64,000 nt of DNA from Corbicula japonica. Taxonomy: Eukaryota > Mollusca > Bivalvia > Venerida > Cyrenidae. The DNA lies in contig JAZAYU010000005.1 of assembly GCA_038501625.1 (NCBI GenBank), forward strand, positions 9,325,484-9,389,483, in the 5' to 3' direction. Position numbers and translations under genes: made by a program. Below, piece by piece: positions 42,314 to 54,948 of this stretch (positions are counted from its first letter, which is position 1; each line of letters starts with the position of its first letter). The notes beneath the pieces were generated by a model, which worked only from the letters and a program-made list of their open reading frames with translations, did not search any database and was not told where the DNA came from.

Positions 42314-43094
42314 TAGTGATGTTCCGATTGTCGCCGATAATCGAGTAATTGTCGCTGAAGTTTCAAAGTCGGCGACATCGATTCTGACTACAAAGAATCG
42401 ATTCTAGTCGCTAATTCTTTAAATAGGTAAACCCCACTTTGAAGACAATTGACCGTTGTCTCCGACACGGCGACAGTCCAGTGTATATCTTTTCGCGCTT
42501 TAATCGTCATTGTGTTACTTTTAAATATAACTGCTCTTAAACATGGAGAATACCTGGCCTGTCCGTGATTGAAATAATAATCAACTTTACAAATGCCCTG
42601 GTAATACAACATCAAAGGCATGTCGATATTTTGGTTTTTATATGAAACCAGGGAGTCAGGGTTTGGCGCCCATTAAGGAAAACCTCGACACATCCAAAGC
42701 TACCTGTAGAATATGCTTCAAGACTTATTACAGCAACAAAGGTACCCCACCCACATTTTAGAATTGTGAATAATTTTCGGATTTAATTTTGACGAGCTAA
42801 ATAATAATAATGTTCACATCTTCGAAATTGAAAAAAAGTTTGAAGGCTCTTATTGCCTGAACAAAAAAAACAGAACATGTCAATGCAGTACAAAAAGCAG
42901 TTGTGTTATTAATCTTGTAAACTAAAATAATAAAAGTAGTCCTATAATAATATGATTGAGACAGGTGTGCTTTTGGTACAAAATGTACACTACAGTACGT
43001 CTGATTCCGATTCTTTCCGATTAATCGGATCGGACAGGTATCAGAATCGGACCGATTAATCGATTCCACTTCAGCCGTCCGATTCTCATCACTA
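42314..43094 (+). mobile_element. hAT element remnant, 781 bp, 8 bp duplication
   Basis: TAGTGATGTTCCGAT and, on the right (reversed), TAGTGATGAGAATCGGAC are inverted ends. The 8 bp duplication GTGTAGTG is exact (42306-42313 and 43095-43102). Eight-base duplications with TAG-GATG ends are typical of hAT. Subterminal AATCGATT and GATTAATCG motifs recur at both ends. Confidence 0.92.
42618..42761 (+). pseudogene. BED-type zinc finger remnant of hAT transposase
   Basis: The frame reads CRYFGFYMKPGSQGLAPIKE, then NLDTSKATCRICFKTYYSNK and a stop after GTPPTF. The aromatic YFGFY and CxxC pair match the first half of a BED finger; the His pair is missing. The rest of the hAT transposase (RNase H-like and dimerisation regions) is absent, so the element cannot move on its own. 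Confidence 0.75.
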
Positions 43095-43102
43095 GTGTAG
43101 TG

Positions 43103-43755
43103 TACCAATAGAAACTGAGTAACCACTTACACGAGAATGAATTATAGAAATAAAAGATTTCATTTGCTCTTGGTGTTAATATCACACAAGTTACATGTAG
43201 TAACCACTTACTACTGGAACAGTCAAACACCAGTCAAGGTCCCGACAGTTAGGTTTCATTGTTTTTCACACCCCTTGATTGGAACAGGCAAATGAATTAT
43301 TGGTAATAATTAAACTCAGTGGATCTTGATAATAAATTTGAATTTTCTCAGCTAATAGACAGATTTGTGTTTAGATACTGTTGTCATCATAAGGTAAACA
43401 AAGGATCTATCAATCAGTATTTGTTTGGTAAGTTACAATTTTGTCTTTAAAATTGATGTGCAACTGCATTAATGTTTTTCTTTGTGATCTTTTTACATTG
43501 GAATCTTTAATAAATTAAGGATATAGGGGAATATCAGACTTCGTGAAAGGCTAAAAAGTTTGCTGGTCATTTGGTCAGATTAGCTATGAAATTTTGCCAG
43601 ACTGAAAAGATAATCTGCTGGACCAAAAAGAGGCAGAAAAATTGCATTTTTTGTTGTTTTTTTAAAGGTATATTTGTTTGAAATCCTAATTTTCACCAAA
43701 AAAACAGTTTAAACTAAGTTTATTTTTAGGAACAGAATATCAAACAAGAAAATGG
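43103..43755. other. Gap: no gene seen
   Basis: AT-rich. No element boundaries are supported. Confidence 0.45.
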
Positions 43756-44103
43756 TTGAGTAGTACATATACATGTAATCCTAGGTTTATTACACTACTT
43801 ACGGTTCAGGGATGTACACAAGTAGTGGGGAAGGCTGTGAGAACAGGGAGTTTTTTCAATTTTATGGAGAAGTTTTGGATGTATTCAGCTTTCTATAAGA
43901 AACATAAAGGGAAAAACTTCTTCCTTGGCTCAGTAGAGAGAGAAGCTTATGAAATTTGGGTGACTATTTCTCCTAAGTCTCCCTCTAAGCCATTCCCTGT
44001 GGTTTATAAAAGATATCTTACTTTGACTGCCAATCACCTGTCTTTGAAACAAATTAAAAATTTTATTCCACAAAATTGTTTGACTTCCATTTTATTGTTT
44101 TAA
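43756..44103 (+). CDS. Weak unassigned open frame, 115 codons
   Basis: The frame includes GKAVRTGSFFNFMEKFWMYS and later VEREAYEIWVTISPKSPSKP. Composition looks more protein-like than most frames here, but I recognise no domain. There is no clear start (no in-frame ATG before Met 37), and no splice site is convincing. It could be a transposon relic. Confidence 0.2.
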   Translation: MSSTYTCNPRFITLLTVQGCTQVVGKAVRTGSFFNFMEKFWMYSAFYKKHKGKNFFLGSVEREAYEIWVTISPKSPSKPFPVVYKRYLTLTANHLSLKQIKNFIPQNCLTSILLF

Positions 44104-44280
44104 TGAGATGAAAATCAATACCGGCAATAAAACCATATAAATTTCAGAAAAATCGCAACTGAAAGGCCTAGACGCCGGCATTTGCTCTGTGATTTGTGAA
44201 ATATTACCAGTTTGAACACATAATATTTTCTGCAAAAGTAAGCCAGCACCAAATTCTTTTCAAGGCCGTAAGATTATGCA

Positions 44281-45222
44281 CAGGAACCTGAATTTCTTTC
44301 AATAATCACCCCGATCCCACATATATGATGTCTGACCCTATATACATATATAATAAACACAAGGAATGCAACAGATTCGTACTCCACCCACTAACCCGTT
44401 ATAAGAATTTTCCAGCTACAGCCTTGACACGGAGTTTCCGCTGGTCAAACATTTGAACAAAATAAAAATCCATTATTAGCAATCATAGCGCTTCAATAAA
44501 AGTCATTCTGGAACTGGCTGTCAAACGTTTGTTTCATTCTTTATTTTGTCGTCCACTCCATTGCATGACGACACTCATTTCTACACTGGGCCAAATGAAA
44601 AATAATATTTTTGAAATATGAAAATAACATGATACTATTGTATTTATTGTATAAATATATGTTAATGTTTTGTAATAAAGATTAATGTGTTTAATGTGTT
44701 ATTCATTCGTTTCAATAAAATGAAATCTAAAAATAGCATGCGGGAAAACCAGAAAGCTGGTTTGTCCGTAGGTTGCAATAAAGTAAAACCATATGGCGAT
44801 TGTAAATTGCCAATCTCCAATGTCAAAAAAATATTGGTTCTATCATCTTGTTTGCAAACGAAACACATTAACCTATGAATGTGTACGTTTTAGCTTTGAC
44901 AAATCAACAACAAATATGCTTGTTGAACAATACTGCATTCTGACCTTTGTGGTCCTATTTGAAACGCGATATCGAAAAACGTTGCAACAACGATATTAGT
45001 AGATCGCTTTAATAAATAAAATATAGGCATAAAGTCAATCCCGTTTCCATTACTCCTTTTTATAGCCATATAATTCACCGATTTAGTATATTTGAACGGC
45101 ATTTTTGTGGTTTTAATACAATCACAAACGAACAAAGCAAATTCATTAGGGTCAAATGTATATAGGGTCAAACGTCATATATGTGGGATCAGGGTGATTA
45201 TTGAAAGAAATTCAGGTTCCTG
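44281..45222. mobile_element. Inverted-repeat element, arms of 66 bp, 942 bp
   Basis: Left arm CAGGAACCTGAATTTCTTTC to CCTATATACA (44281-44346) and right arm (45157-45222) pair with about three mismatches. The inner region is AT-rich and non-coding. I could not establish a clear target duplication, so the true ends may lie slightly outside. Confidence 0.75.
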
Positions 45223-46927
45223 TGGATTATGTTATCAAGTTTGTGATTGGGTAATAGGGATCAGATCACCAATCACAAACCAGTTTACTGTGACAAAAGG
45301 AAAGTAACCACTGTGAGGATTAAGGACTGACTTGCAGTGGGTAATTCCCCTTACACTTTCAGTAGAAGAGGTTGTTTCCCATAGATTTAAAGTTGTCAGA
45401 CAGAGGGACCAATAACAAAGACATTTTACTCGACCAAAGCATGTCTGACAGATTGACGCCTTTTGCGAAGTCTGGGTGAGTATGTATTTTTTCGAAAGAG
45501 GGATATTTTGGATTGTGATTGATTGTGGTAGCATTTTGTGATATAGATTAAGTTAAAATATCCAACTTGCATTCTGGGAAGAACAGAACCAATAAACAGG
45601 TGCCTGTGAGCTAAACAGGTATCTGTGGCAATATTTATCTATCTATCTATGCATAAAATCTCAAGAGCTCAAGTGAAAATGTGCCTCATAATCAATTCTT
45701 TTAATTGTTATCACGCCCTCATACCTAACTGCTCCCGACTGTTGATTTTTTCCCACTCTTTTTCAAAGGAATGCATTTTGAATCTTCCCGGTCGCCATTT
45801 TGCAATTTTCGCCTAAAACAATAAATATACGAAACGTCTAATTGGTCACTGAGTTATAGTAGGCAATCGCAATTGGCTAGAAAGCAATCGTATTATCCAA
45901 TGAGATGCTCCGTTTCTTCAGAGCTGGCAATGCAGCAGTTACTTCCCTTTCAATCATCGCTCAAGGGAGACCAATACGTTTAGGATTTGGCGTATTTCCT
46001 TATTGCAGTTACTTCCCTTAAAAGCTACATATTCGTGTTTTGCATGCAAATAGCGCTTTTTTTAAGCTTACGCTTGCAGTCGCTTTAGTTTTGATGTTTG
46101 GTCCGTCAATCACTCTACTGTTTGATGAAGTCATTGCTTTAAATGTGTAAATCAATAAAACAATAAAGAATAACAAACTTACTTTGCAGGATTTAATGTA
46201 AACAAACTTCGGCCATAGTATCGCTTTTTTCGTGCATGTCCTTTGACCCGGATCCGTAATCGTACAACTTCGGTTATTGCCGTAATGGAAGGCCATCCCG
46301 CCCTCTCTAATCACGGATTTTATAAAATAAAGAATTGAATAAAGGAGTATTTCAAAAGCAAACTAAATTAAAAATCCTGACTACTGGTATCTCCTGCAAA
46401 AATATTGCTGCAAGGTTTTCCAAGGCAATTTAGTAAATAAGGGGGATTTTCGGTTTTTAAAGAGGGAGTATTTATATGTTCATGTAAGGAGAAAGAGCAA
46501 TATGTATTCTTTTCCGTAAGGAAGGACGGACGGACGACCAGACCTTGATATTAAGATATATGCAGACTGTCAAAGACCTATATATTACTGAAGAAATTTT
46601 TTTATCACAGAAGGCACAGCGTTAAAAGAGATAAGACCTATTTAAGACAAGGGACGTTTTAAGATGCCATTTTATCTCTGCTTTATATAAAAAGGTTGCT
46701 TTGAATTGACAATTTGATGAAGTATTTAAAGCATTTTGTTTAACTTCGATAACACACAGACGATGCTCACACTCGGTACAGTACAAAATAGCTGCCGTAA
46801 AAAAGCATGGATCCTTCCAACCAGATAGAACACAATTAGAAAAATCCAAAAACAAATTGCCTAAAAATGACTTCAGAAAACAAAGATGGTTCAAGACCCG
46901 CAATCCCCGCTTGTCTCGAACTCCCGG
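45223..46927. other. Gap: mostly unassigned; possible first exon at 46.2 kb
   Basis: Contains a directly repeated GCAGTTACTTCCCTT (about 45936 and 46004). Otherwise only the putative exon at 46183-46296 is notable. Confidence 0.4.
46183..46296 (-). CDS. Possible first coding exon, minus strand
   Basis: From an ATG at 46296 the frame reads MAFHYGNNRSCTITDPGQRT, then CTKKAILWPKFVYIKSCK, up to a GTAAGT donor at 46182. It is 114 nt, phase 0. It has the right orientation to be the start of the P-loop gene further downstream on the minus strand, but no linking exon is seen and the family is unknown. Confidence 0.25.
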
Positions 46928-47075
46928 ACTGAAGGTTATAAAACCTGAGTTTGAAAACCAGTCTCAAATCTCAAGGATCTGAATGGCTAAAATGGCGACT
47001 GATCGCCATTTCAGCCAATCAGATGCTTGAGATTTGAGACTGGTTTCTATGCTCAGTTTTATTACTTTGGGCACC
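46928..47075. mobile_element. P1 palindromic MITE
   Basis: CTGAAGGTTATAAAACCTGA on the left, GCTCAGTTTTATTACTTTGG on the right, with the CCAAT-flanked core; the left CCAAT box is lost (GGATCTGAATGGCT). Confidence 0.88.
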
Positions 47076-47862
47076 GGCGTTCTACAGCACACGTAAAACA
47101 CTTTGCGCGAAATTACACATATGTGTCCTCACCCGCACTTAGCTGTACACCTTGGCTCCAAAACAAAGTTAAGTTTTAAAGTGTTCAAAAAGGCAAAGAT
47201 AGGATAAGAGGAGTGAGAAAATATAAAGTGTAAACTGAGCTAACTTCACAAATTTTGACCAAGCAAACACGAAAAAGTATAGTTTTTTCAATAGAATTAA
47301 ACTGTGACGAAGATTACCTCAGACTTGTTTAAAACTTTTCCCACATATGTATTAAAAAAACAGAGAACATTAAAGACGATTAAAATATTGATTTCGTTTT
47401 CTTTTCACGAAAATTGTTTATTGTTGTTTGATTGTTATCATAAATGATATATCAGCATGCTTGTGTAAATTATTTTGTACTATTGCCATTTGGACATTAT
47501 AACAACAACAACACATATTAAAAGATCTCTGCATTTCATTTAAAATATAAATTAAATCATAAGCAATAAAGTCTAAGCCAAGAAATAAATCAATTTGATA
47601 ACATTGTTCTCTACGTCTAATATGGTAAAAGCGAAATAACTCGTATTGACAACTGCGGGAACAGAGTAGTTAACTCCCTTGTAAAAATTATAATTCTGCA
47701 GAAACTCACTAATCAACTGTGAGCAAACTGTTTAAACAAATAACAAGGTGCACAAAGTTAGAAAACTCAGAAGCATGAATCTTCCAAAAAATATTTTCAG
47801 TTTGAACCTTTAAGGAATTCATTTCCTTCACTTGTTAGTAGGCTGTCTATTTTTTATTACAA
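47076..47862. other. Gap: no gene seen
   Basis: AT-rich with no supported element. Confidence 0.45.
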
Positions 47863-48055
47863 TTAACTTTTTACTCCATACCTACGGATTTTATCGCATG
47901 TGCAAATCTGTGCCACCTGATCTGGATGTACTCTGGTCTTTTTTGGTCAGAAATAACATAATGAATATTAACGCTAACAGTGTAGATCCTGATCAGACGA
48001 CAGTGCTGTTCAGGCTGATCTGGTTCTACACTGCTCGTCCATGGATAACAACTAT
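47863..48055. mobile_element. P2 copy, diverged
   Basis: Left terminus TAACTTTTTACTCCATACC; right arm TCAGGCTGATCTGGTTCTAC; centre TGGTCAGAAATAACATAATG. The right CCTTT terminus is lost. Confidence 0.8.
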
Positions 48056-48388
48056 ATCCCATTGAGTGAGTCAGGAGTTTGTCACCATCATCTGCTGCTG
48101 CAGCTTCTGCTGCTGCTGAAACTGCTTTTATGTTATTACTTAAACTGTGTTTTCCATCTTAGTCAAGCAGTGTTTCGGGTGCATGTTATTTTCTTATTTA
48201 CTGATAGATATTTTCGTGTGTAATAGTTATAACAAGTATAGTTCATCTCGTATTTTTCTTGGCTATAAAGAGAGGTTTCTTTTTCTGAGTGTTGCACTTT
48301 TTATTAAAAATATATTCCTCGATTGTTTCTTTAATAATTTAAAAGTCGCATTTCGCCCAGTACTAAGCCGTCATTACGGCCACCAGAC

Positions 48389-48541
48389 CTGGGCCCAAGG
48401 TTATAAAACTTAGCATGGAAACCAGTCTCAAATCTCAAGCATCTGATTGGCTGAAATGGCGACCAGTCGCCATTTCAGCCAATCAGATTCTTGAAATTTG
48501 AGACTGGTTTCCAATCTCAGCTTTATAACCTTCAGCCCAGG
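48389..48541. mobile_element. P1 palindromic MITE, near-perfect core
   Basis: GCCCAAGGTTATAAAACTTA to TTATAACCTTCAGCCC. The core CTGATTGGCTGAAATGGCGA is followed by its inverse with a 2-nt-offset centre. One of the best-preserved copies. Confidence 0.92.
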
Positions 48542-49389
48542 CAACCGTAGTGGTCCTTGCTCTAGATGTAGCTCAACTGTTCTTCTTAAGTGTATCCACT
48601 TGCTTTTCTGGTATTCGAAAATTTCAAAACCATGAGACCAATGAAATGTTCAGGACTGAAAGAGAGGGTAACTGCGTGTTACCATACAACAAAATGTTTG
48701 AATTACTTTAACATGTGCGTTATCTACATAACCCCAAATGCGAACAATTGTTTCCTGCACTAGAAATATCAGAAATATCAATTTGCACTAAATAAGCAAA
48801 AAAAAAAAAAAAAAAACAATAAAAAACAGAAAACTTTAACATTACATTTTTAACTAATATCATAACTTTACAGATTAAGTTATATAAATTACACTAATTA
48901 TTCGTCACCGAACTAACATATATTTTAATTTTTGATAATTATGAAAAAGTCTACAAGTAAACAATCTCCAACCCATAAGGCAGTCTTGTAAGAATTACAT
49001 TAAGCTTATTAATAAATAACTGAATGATTGTTGGGCCCCTTAAAGTTTCGTTAAATGTACGTTTTTAGCGATGTAATTATGCTTAACCCCAGTTATGTTA
49101 TTGAGTTAGGTAAGACAGAATTTCAATTTTGATAGAAATTTAAAATTCCGCACAAGATTTCTTACTTCCGGTTTAAAAATCAAATACTGCAACTCTGTAA
49201 TCATTATGTGGAGCTAACTCGAATAGGACGAGTACGAAAAATACTCAGCAAAAAAAACCTGACACTTTATGACTTTAAGTAAGATACGTCTGCAAAATCT
49301 ATAAGTTCGCACCCTCCCATAAAAAACTAATGGCTAAAACACTTGTTTCGTGCACTAAAAATATCAAATTTCAAATAATATCTATTAAA
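48542..49389. other. Gap: no gene seen; poly-A run
   Basis: Holds a poly-A tract of about 19 nt (48800-48818) but no gene or other supported repeat. Confidence 0.45.
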
Positions 49390-49440
49390 AGCCAGAAGGG
49401 GTCATCAGCCATTTTTCAACTGCTGATAAGCCTTCTGGCT
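49390..49440. repeat. Short GC-richer hairpin
   Basis: AGCCAGAAGG pairs with CCTTCTGGCT, and CATCAGC with GCTGAT inside, around a loop of about 12 nt. It is the only obvious stem-loop of this strength without MITE features nearby. It might be an RNA hairpin or a terminator-like stem; no evidence for transcription. Confidence 0.5.
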
Positions 49441-49968
49441 TGCAATAGAAAGTTCAAAACACATTCGCTTTTCATTTCCAACCACAAATCACATATCTCG
49501 TCAATCTGATTCCAGAAAATAGGTCAAATTTGTAGTGCCGCGATTCTCGGTGCACGACAATTCGTCGAAAGGCACTTCATAGAAAAACGACACTTGACAG
49601 AAAGGACATGTGGTACAATACGACAGTTTAAAGAAAGGAAGGTTGATAGAAATGTATTACCGTCGAATTTTGTCGAAAACTTTCGACGAGTGTTCGAAAA
49701 CTTCCAGAACAGAAAATGAAAGAAAGCGGGTTACAAAATGTATACCGGAACTAACAGAACTGTTGAAAAAAAAACAAATTTTATCAAATTTATTTTAATT
49801 CATTCAAAGACATGGGATAATAATGGGAGTGATGCTCGTGTTTCTTTTTGTTGGACATATTTGGTGAAATATTCGGCGAAAGAATTCATGTTATAATCTC
49901 ATCTACATTAAGTCCCTGATGAAATCGGAGTTGCATAGACTATTCAATACTGACTTGAATTAAATACT
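49441..49968. other. Gap: no gene seen
   Basis: A TTCGTCGAAAGGCACTTC, CGACACTTGACAGAAAGGAC and TCGAATTTTGTCGAAAAC group hints at short CGAAA-rich repeats, but no structure is clear. Confidence 0.4.
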
Positions 49969-50121
49969 GTCCCAATGTTATACACGTAAAACTGAGAATG
50001 GAAACCAGTGTCAAATCTCAAGCATCTGATTGGCTGAAATGGCGACTGGTCGCCATTTCAGCCAATCAGATGCTTGAGATATGACACTGGTTTTCAATCT
50101 CCGTTTTATAACCTTCAGCCA
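49969..50121. mobile_element. P1 palindromic MITE, near-perfect core
   Basis: The arms CAAATCTCAAGCATCTGATT and AATCAGATGCTTGAGATATG surround GGCTGAAATGGCGACTGGTC and its inverse. The ends are diverged (GTTATACACGTAAAACTGAG). Confidence 0.9.
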
Positions 50122-51735
50122 CTGTCTTTTATAGAAGCTGGTGAAATCTTTTTATCAAACACTACTCTTACGCACTTTTACAGATATCAAACAAGCCGCA
50201 GCGGGTGGAATGTGTTTACAAAAGTGCATCAAAATTTTAAAATCAACATTGTCTGTTCTTCTCATTTGTGAATGCTCACACCTGTCCCTTTTTGAAGGAA
50301 TCTTAGAGGTGTTTAAAATACCTCGGGGTCGAGCCGCTCCGGTCTGCCCATCCGTAATGACTTAAGCAAACCCATTAAGGATAGCTTTAATGAAAATCAT
50401 CCTTTATTGATACTTTAGCCACATATAATAATGCCTGTTTATTAAAAGTATTTATTTAACACCTGTTATTTACTATAATAATCCTTAATTAAAATTGGAT
50501 TAGTGATCGGACGGTTGCCCCTGTATGTGCAGAGATCTTAAGTAGAGTTAGGTACCGAAAACAAGAGCACAGTATGAAGAAGGTAGCGGGCGGGGTTAAA
50601 GGTGTGGGGTTGTTAAAAGGTTGAAATGTAGTGCCAAAGAAAACCAGCTGTTTGTTGCTAAGAATCCGAAAATATACTGTACATTAAGAAAAATCCAAAC
50701 AGAAAATAGCGCCACGTAATATTGATGTTTAAAAAAGCTTAATAATTCTATATGTCATAGTGAAGTCATTTTATTTTCCAACAATGTTTAACCGACATTG
50801 ATACTAATTTTTTATTTTGAAAGCGTTCAACATAGTTTCATATTTATGAAAATTTATTATATACTGAACAAAAAATGTTTTGCAACTTTCTCTATGTTTT
50901 GCATGGAAGGGAAATAAAAAAAGACAAATGGTACAAAAACATACGTTTTTATTAAATCTATAATAAAGACACAATGTAAACATAAAATTATGAAGTAACA
51001 CAGATTTCTAATGTGTTTTTGACAACTTAGAATGTTCGTTCGCCGTCCGTGGAATTTCACGAAATTTCTACTTGAATTTCTCTCATCCTAAGAAAGCTGA
51101 TTTGTGACAAAATAACAGCCTATATCCAATCATTTTCGCCATTCTTTTTCAATCATTATTGATAAAAGCTTCAATTTGCATGAAGGATATTATGCTGAGA
51201 CAAAAGTTCTTTCATATTAGAATGGTTTTGTATCACTTGTTAACTTTCCTTGTTTTTAACTGTTAAAAATGCAAAAGTTGCAAAAACATTTTTTGTTGAG
51301 TATATTTTAACGCTTTGCTAAATATCCTTCTTCAGAACCATCTATCAAAGAGTTACTTATTCCTCGTGTTCAGTGCCCACTTTTGTGCACAGACACTATA
51401 AATTCCCGCTGAAAATGTAACAAGCATTGAAAAAAATAGGAAGAACATATATTTAAAATTTATTCATATGTTGGTGCGGAGATACTACAGACGTCTTGGT
51501 TACCCGTTTTTGTGTTGTTTTTGTGTTTTACCAGGCATAAAGTCTGAAGTTAACTGAGCATCTAGAATTAATGAAATCCCCAGTCATCTCCCACCAAACT
51601 ATTGCAGAATCCATGGGGCCGAGAATTGCCATTTGTCCACCTGTCCACCAAAATTCTCAATCAGAAATCGTCGACCCGACTTCGAAAACATGTCGCGCAA
51701 TTATTTACATCCCCCCCAAATCTTTTGATGGTATA
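50122..51735. other. Gap: no gene seen
   Basis: AT-rich DNA with short frames only. No supported exon or repeat boundary. Confidence 0.45.
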
Positions 51736-51737
51736 TT

Positions 51738-52610
<873 letters not shown>

Positions 52611-52616
52611 CAGGAT

Positions 52617-52800
52617 CGGATGCAAAATATTTAGAAAGAAGGTTCATTTGGGACAGTCTTTGAGTAGTTACAAGAATATTTCCAAATATGGCTTATGCCG
52701 GCCCAACTTCACACAAAATCAAATATTGCTGCCCAAAAGGGGGTTTCGAGCAAACCCACCAAACCCCCTCTGGATCGGTCTCTTATTTACAAAGTATCAA
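52617..52800. repeat. Module shared with the hAT-like elements
   Basis: GGATGCAAAATATTTAGAAAG, cut here, then AATATTGCTGCCCAAAAGGG and TTCGAGCAAACCC, align to AATATTGCTGCTCAAAAGGA and TCGAGCAATTCC in the element at 21.5-23.1 kb and its inverted copy at 9.7-11.3 kb. Another diverged copy is at about 59320-59480. No ends are visible here. Confidence 0.6.
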
Positions 52801-54580
52801 TAAATAAGTTTTTATTAAGGATGTAAAGGATAGTCCCGCTCTGCAAAAACACACGAGATATCAATATCTAAATCATTCACTTTTAAAACTACAAAAACAA
52901 CAAATCGTTCATTAGAAGCATATAATCTTGTTTAGGTAGATTATAAATCCTAAATGAAAATACTGTATTATCTTCGCGATAGACATCAACATTGATCGTC
53001 TTTATTTATCTTTTCACTTTTTAATTCCTTTAAACATCCGACATTATACTATTTTGGAAAGAGCGCTATTTTTACAGTGCTTAGCCCCAGACCCCATCCA
53101 GCATCTGTTCAAATACTGTTTAACCCTAATTTTAAATATTTTTCTATCAGTTATTAGTTGTTTCAGTGGCTCAAATGTTTGAATTCTAAAACAGTGTTAC
53201 TTACTCAAATGGAAAAAAAAGATAATTTTGAAATCGCATGTTTTCACAAAAATTACAGCGATATATTTTCATTTGTTGTTGTTGTTTTTAATCATTACCA
53301 TACAAGATTTTGCTACAATAATATGTATATTTTTGCATTTGAATCCTTTTCAATGTACGGCCCATCAGATAATGCTTTCGTCTAGGGGGTGGGGGATATG
53401 AAATATTGTTTTATATTCTTGTACAAGATACATGTAATAAAATTTCTCTTCTGTTCTGTTCATCATCACAATGCCAACAACAAAGTACATCATCATTTAT
53501 ATTATGTTGTATTAATTTTGGTTTATTTTCAAATTCGGAGAGAGGAAAATTCTGTGCTTAAAATGCACTCGCACTTTTAAAATTGAAGACATAAATTGAG
53601 AAGCGTGCTTTTTGCGCGCGCTCCAGCATTTGATGTAGGAGGTGCGATTCAATCAAGGAAAATATACAAATAATCATTCAATTTTATGTGTGTTGAAATA
53701 GATAAGTACGTACAAATTATTTTTATAATCTTATTACATAAACATCCTAGGCGGGCTGGGAGCCATCACTCAGGCAGGAACGTTCAACACTCTGGTGTTG
53801 ACAAGCAAAGGCCAGAAAGAAAGTCGGATCGGTTCCCGCTTCGTTTTCTTCAAAATACATAAGATGCATTAGCAGATATTTTAAATAAACAAAAAGTTGT
53901 TATTTCAATAAAAAAAATGCTGTTTTTATTTAATTAGACTACCCCGGTATTATTTCCGTTCGAACCAGTACAGCTAGCATATACATATTAAATGGCTGCA
54001 GCACAGCAACCGAAATAGCAAAACAACAAAGAACCCCTTAAACAAAAGGAGAGATGTTTCATAAATATAAAAATTTCAAAAGTCAAGCTAGTAATACAAG
54101 AAAACGCATAAAACAACGCGCGCTTATAAGACATATATCATAAATGAAACAAGTTTTAATGTTATATTCTTCAAATAAAATATCATAGTTTAAATAGAAG
54201 AAGCAGAAAAAACATGCTTCGTGCGGTGGAATAAAAATTAATTTAAAATTCGTTGCGAAAAAAAAAAGATATTTCTAAACATCTTCAATGCCTGGCCTTG
54301 TTGCGGATCCCATATGTTTTAGATCACATCAAAATACTTCAGATTGATTCGCGTTGTTTAACAATCCTTTTCTCAAAAACAAGATTTGTTGAAAACTTGA
54401 TGTAAATAAGCGAATCTCTATCTGATTCGTATTTTATCAGACCAGCATCTAGTTCTAAAATAACATTATCTGGAAATTTCCTGTAAATTTGATCCTAAAA
54501 TAATGTTTATAAATTTGGGTGGTCATTTTTTTGCCCGTAAATTAAAGAAATAAACGAAAGGTAGGCGTGGAAATAGGCGT
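52801..54580. other. Gap: upstream region of the forkhead gene
   Basis: AT-rich with no repeats of the families above in the last 2 kb before the gene. This contrasts with the MITE-dense DNA elsewhere and could reflect regulatory constraint. No promoters or exons are identified with confidence. Confidence 0.4.
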
Positions 54581-54582
54581 TA

Positions 54583-54590
54583 ATTTGCAT
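54583..54590 (-). promoter_or_regulatory. Octamer-like site, distal
   Basis: ATTTGCAT is the reverse complement of the POU octamer ATGCAAAT. It lies 366 bp before the forkhead ATG. A second copy is at 54688-54695. Confidence 0.35.
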
Positions 54591-54687
54591 AGAGGATTAC
54601 TCCAAGTTTATTATGATTAGCTGACAAAATCCACGTGGTATATGATTGCCACTAATTTGCCAAAGGGGGTTGACACCGCTGAGTGTT

Positions 54688-54695
54688 ATTTGCAT
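54688..54695 (-). promoter_or_regulatory. Octamer-like site, proximal
   Basis: A second exact ATTTGCAT, in the same orientation, 105 bp from the first and about 80 bp before the TATA-like box. Two exact octamers in 113 bp are more than expected but not rare in AT-rich DNA. Confidence 0.35.
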
Positions 54696-54766
54696 TAACA
54701 TCCATTTATTTTGCCATCATTAAGTAAACATACAATTAAAACATATACTAATAATTGATCTCAGTT

Positions 54767-54775
54767 TATATAAAT
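54767..54775 (+). promoter_or_regulatory. TATA-like box of the forkhead gene
   Basis: TTATATAAATA (54766-54776) matches the TATA consensus and lies about 180 bp before the ATG. That would place the start site near 54800 with a 5' UTR of about 155 nt. Position and sequence are compatible, but no transcript evidence exists here. Confidence 0.45.
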
Positions 54776-54948
54776 AATATCTGGATCATTTCGACCATTC
54801 ATTCTTTCATAGAATACTAAACTTTCATGTTCTAAGATTAAGCACTTACGGATTGTATTTTTGGAGAACTGTGCTAAGAAGTGAATATTTAACAGTGATA
54901 CTTTGTGGATCGAACATTTAAAAGTGACATTTTATAAAATACTGTTAC

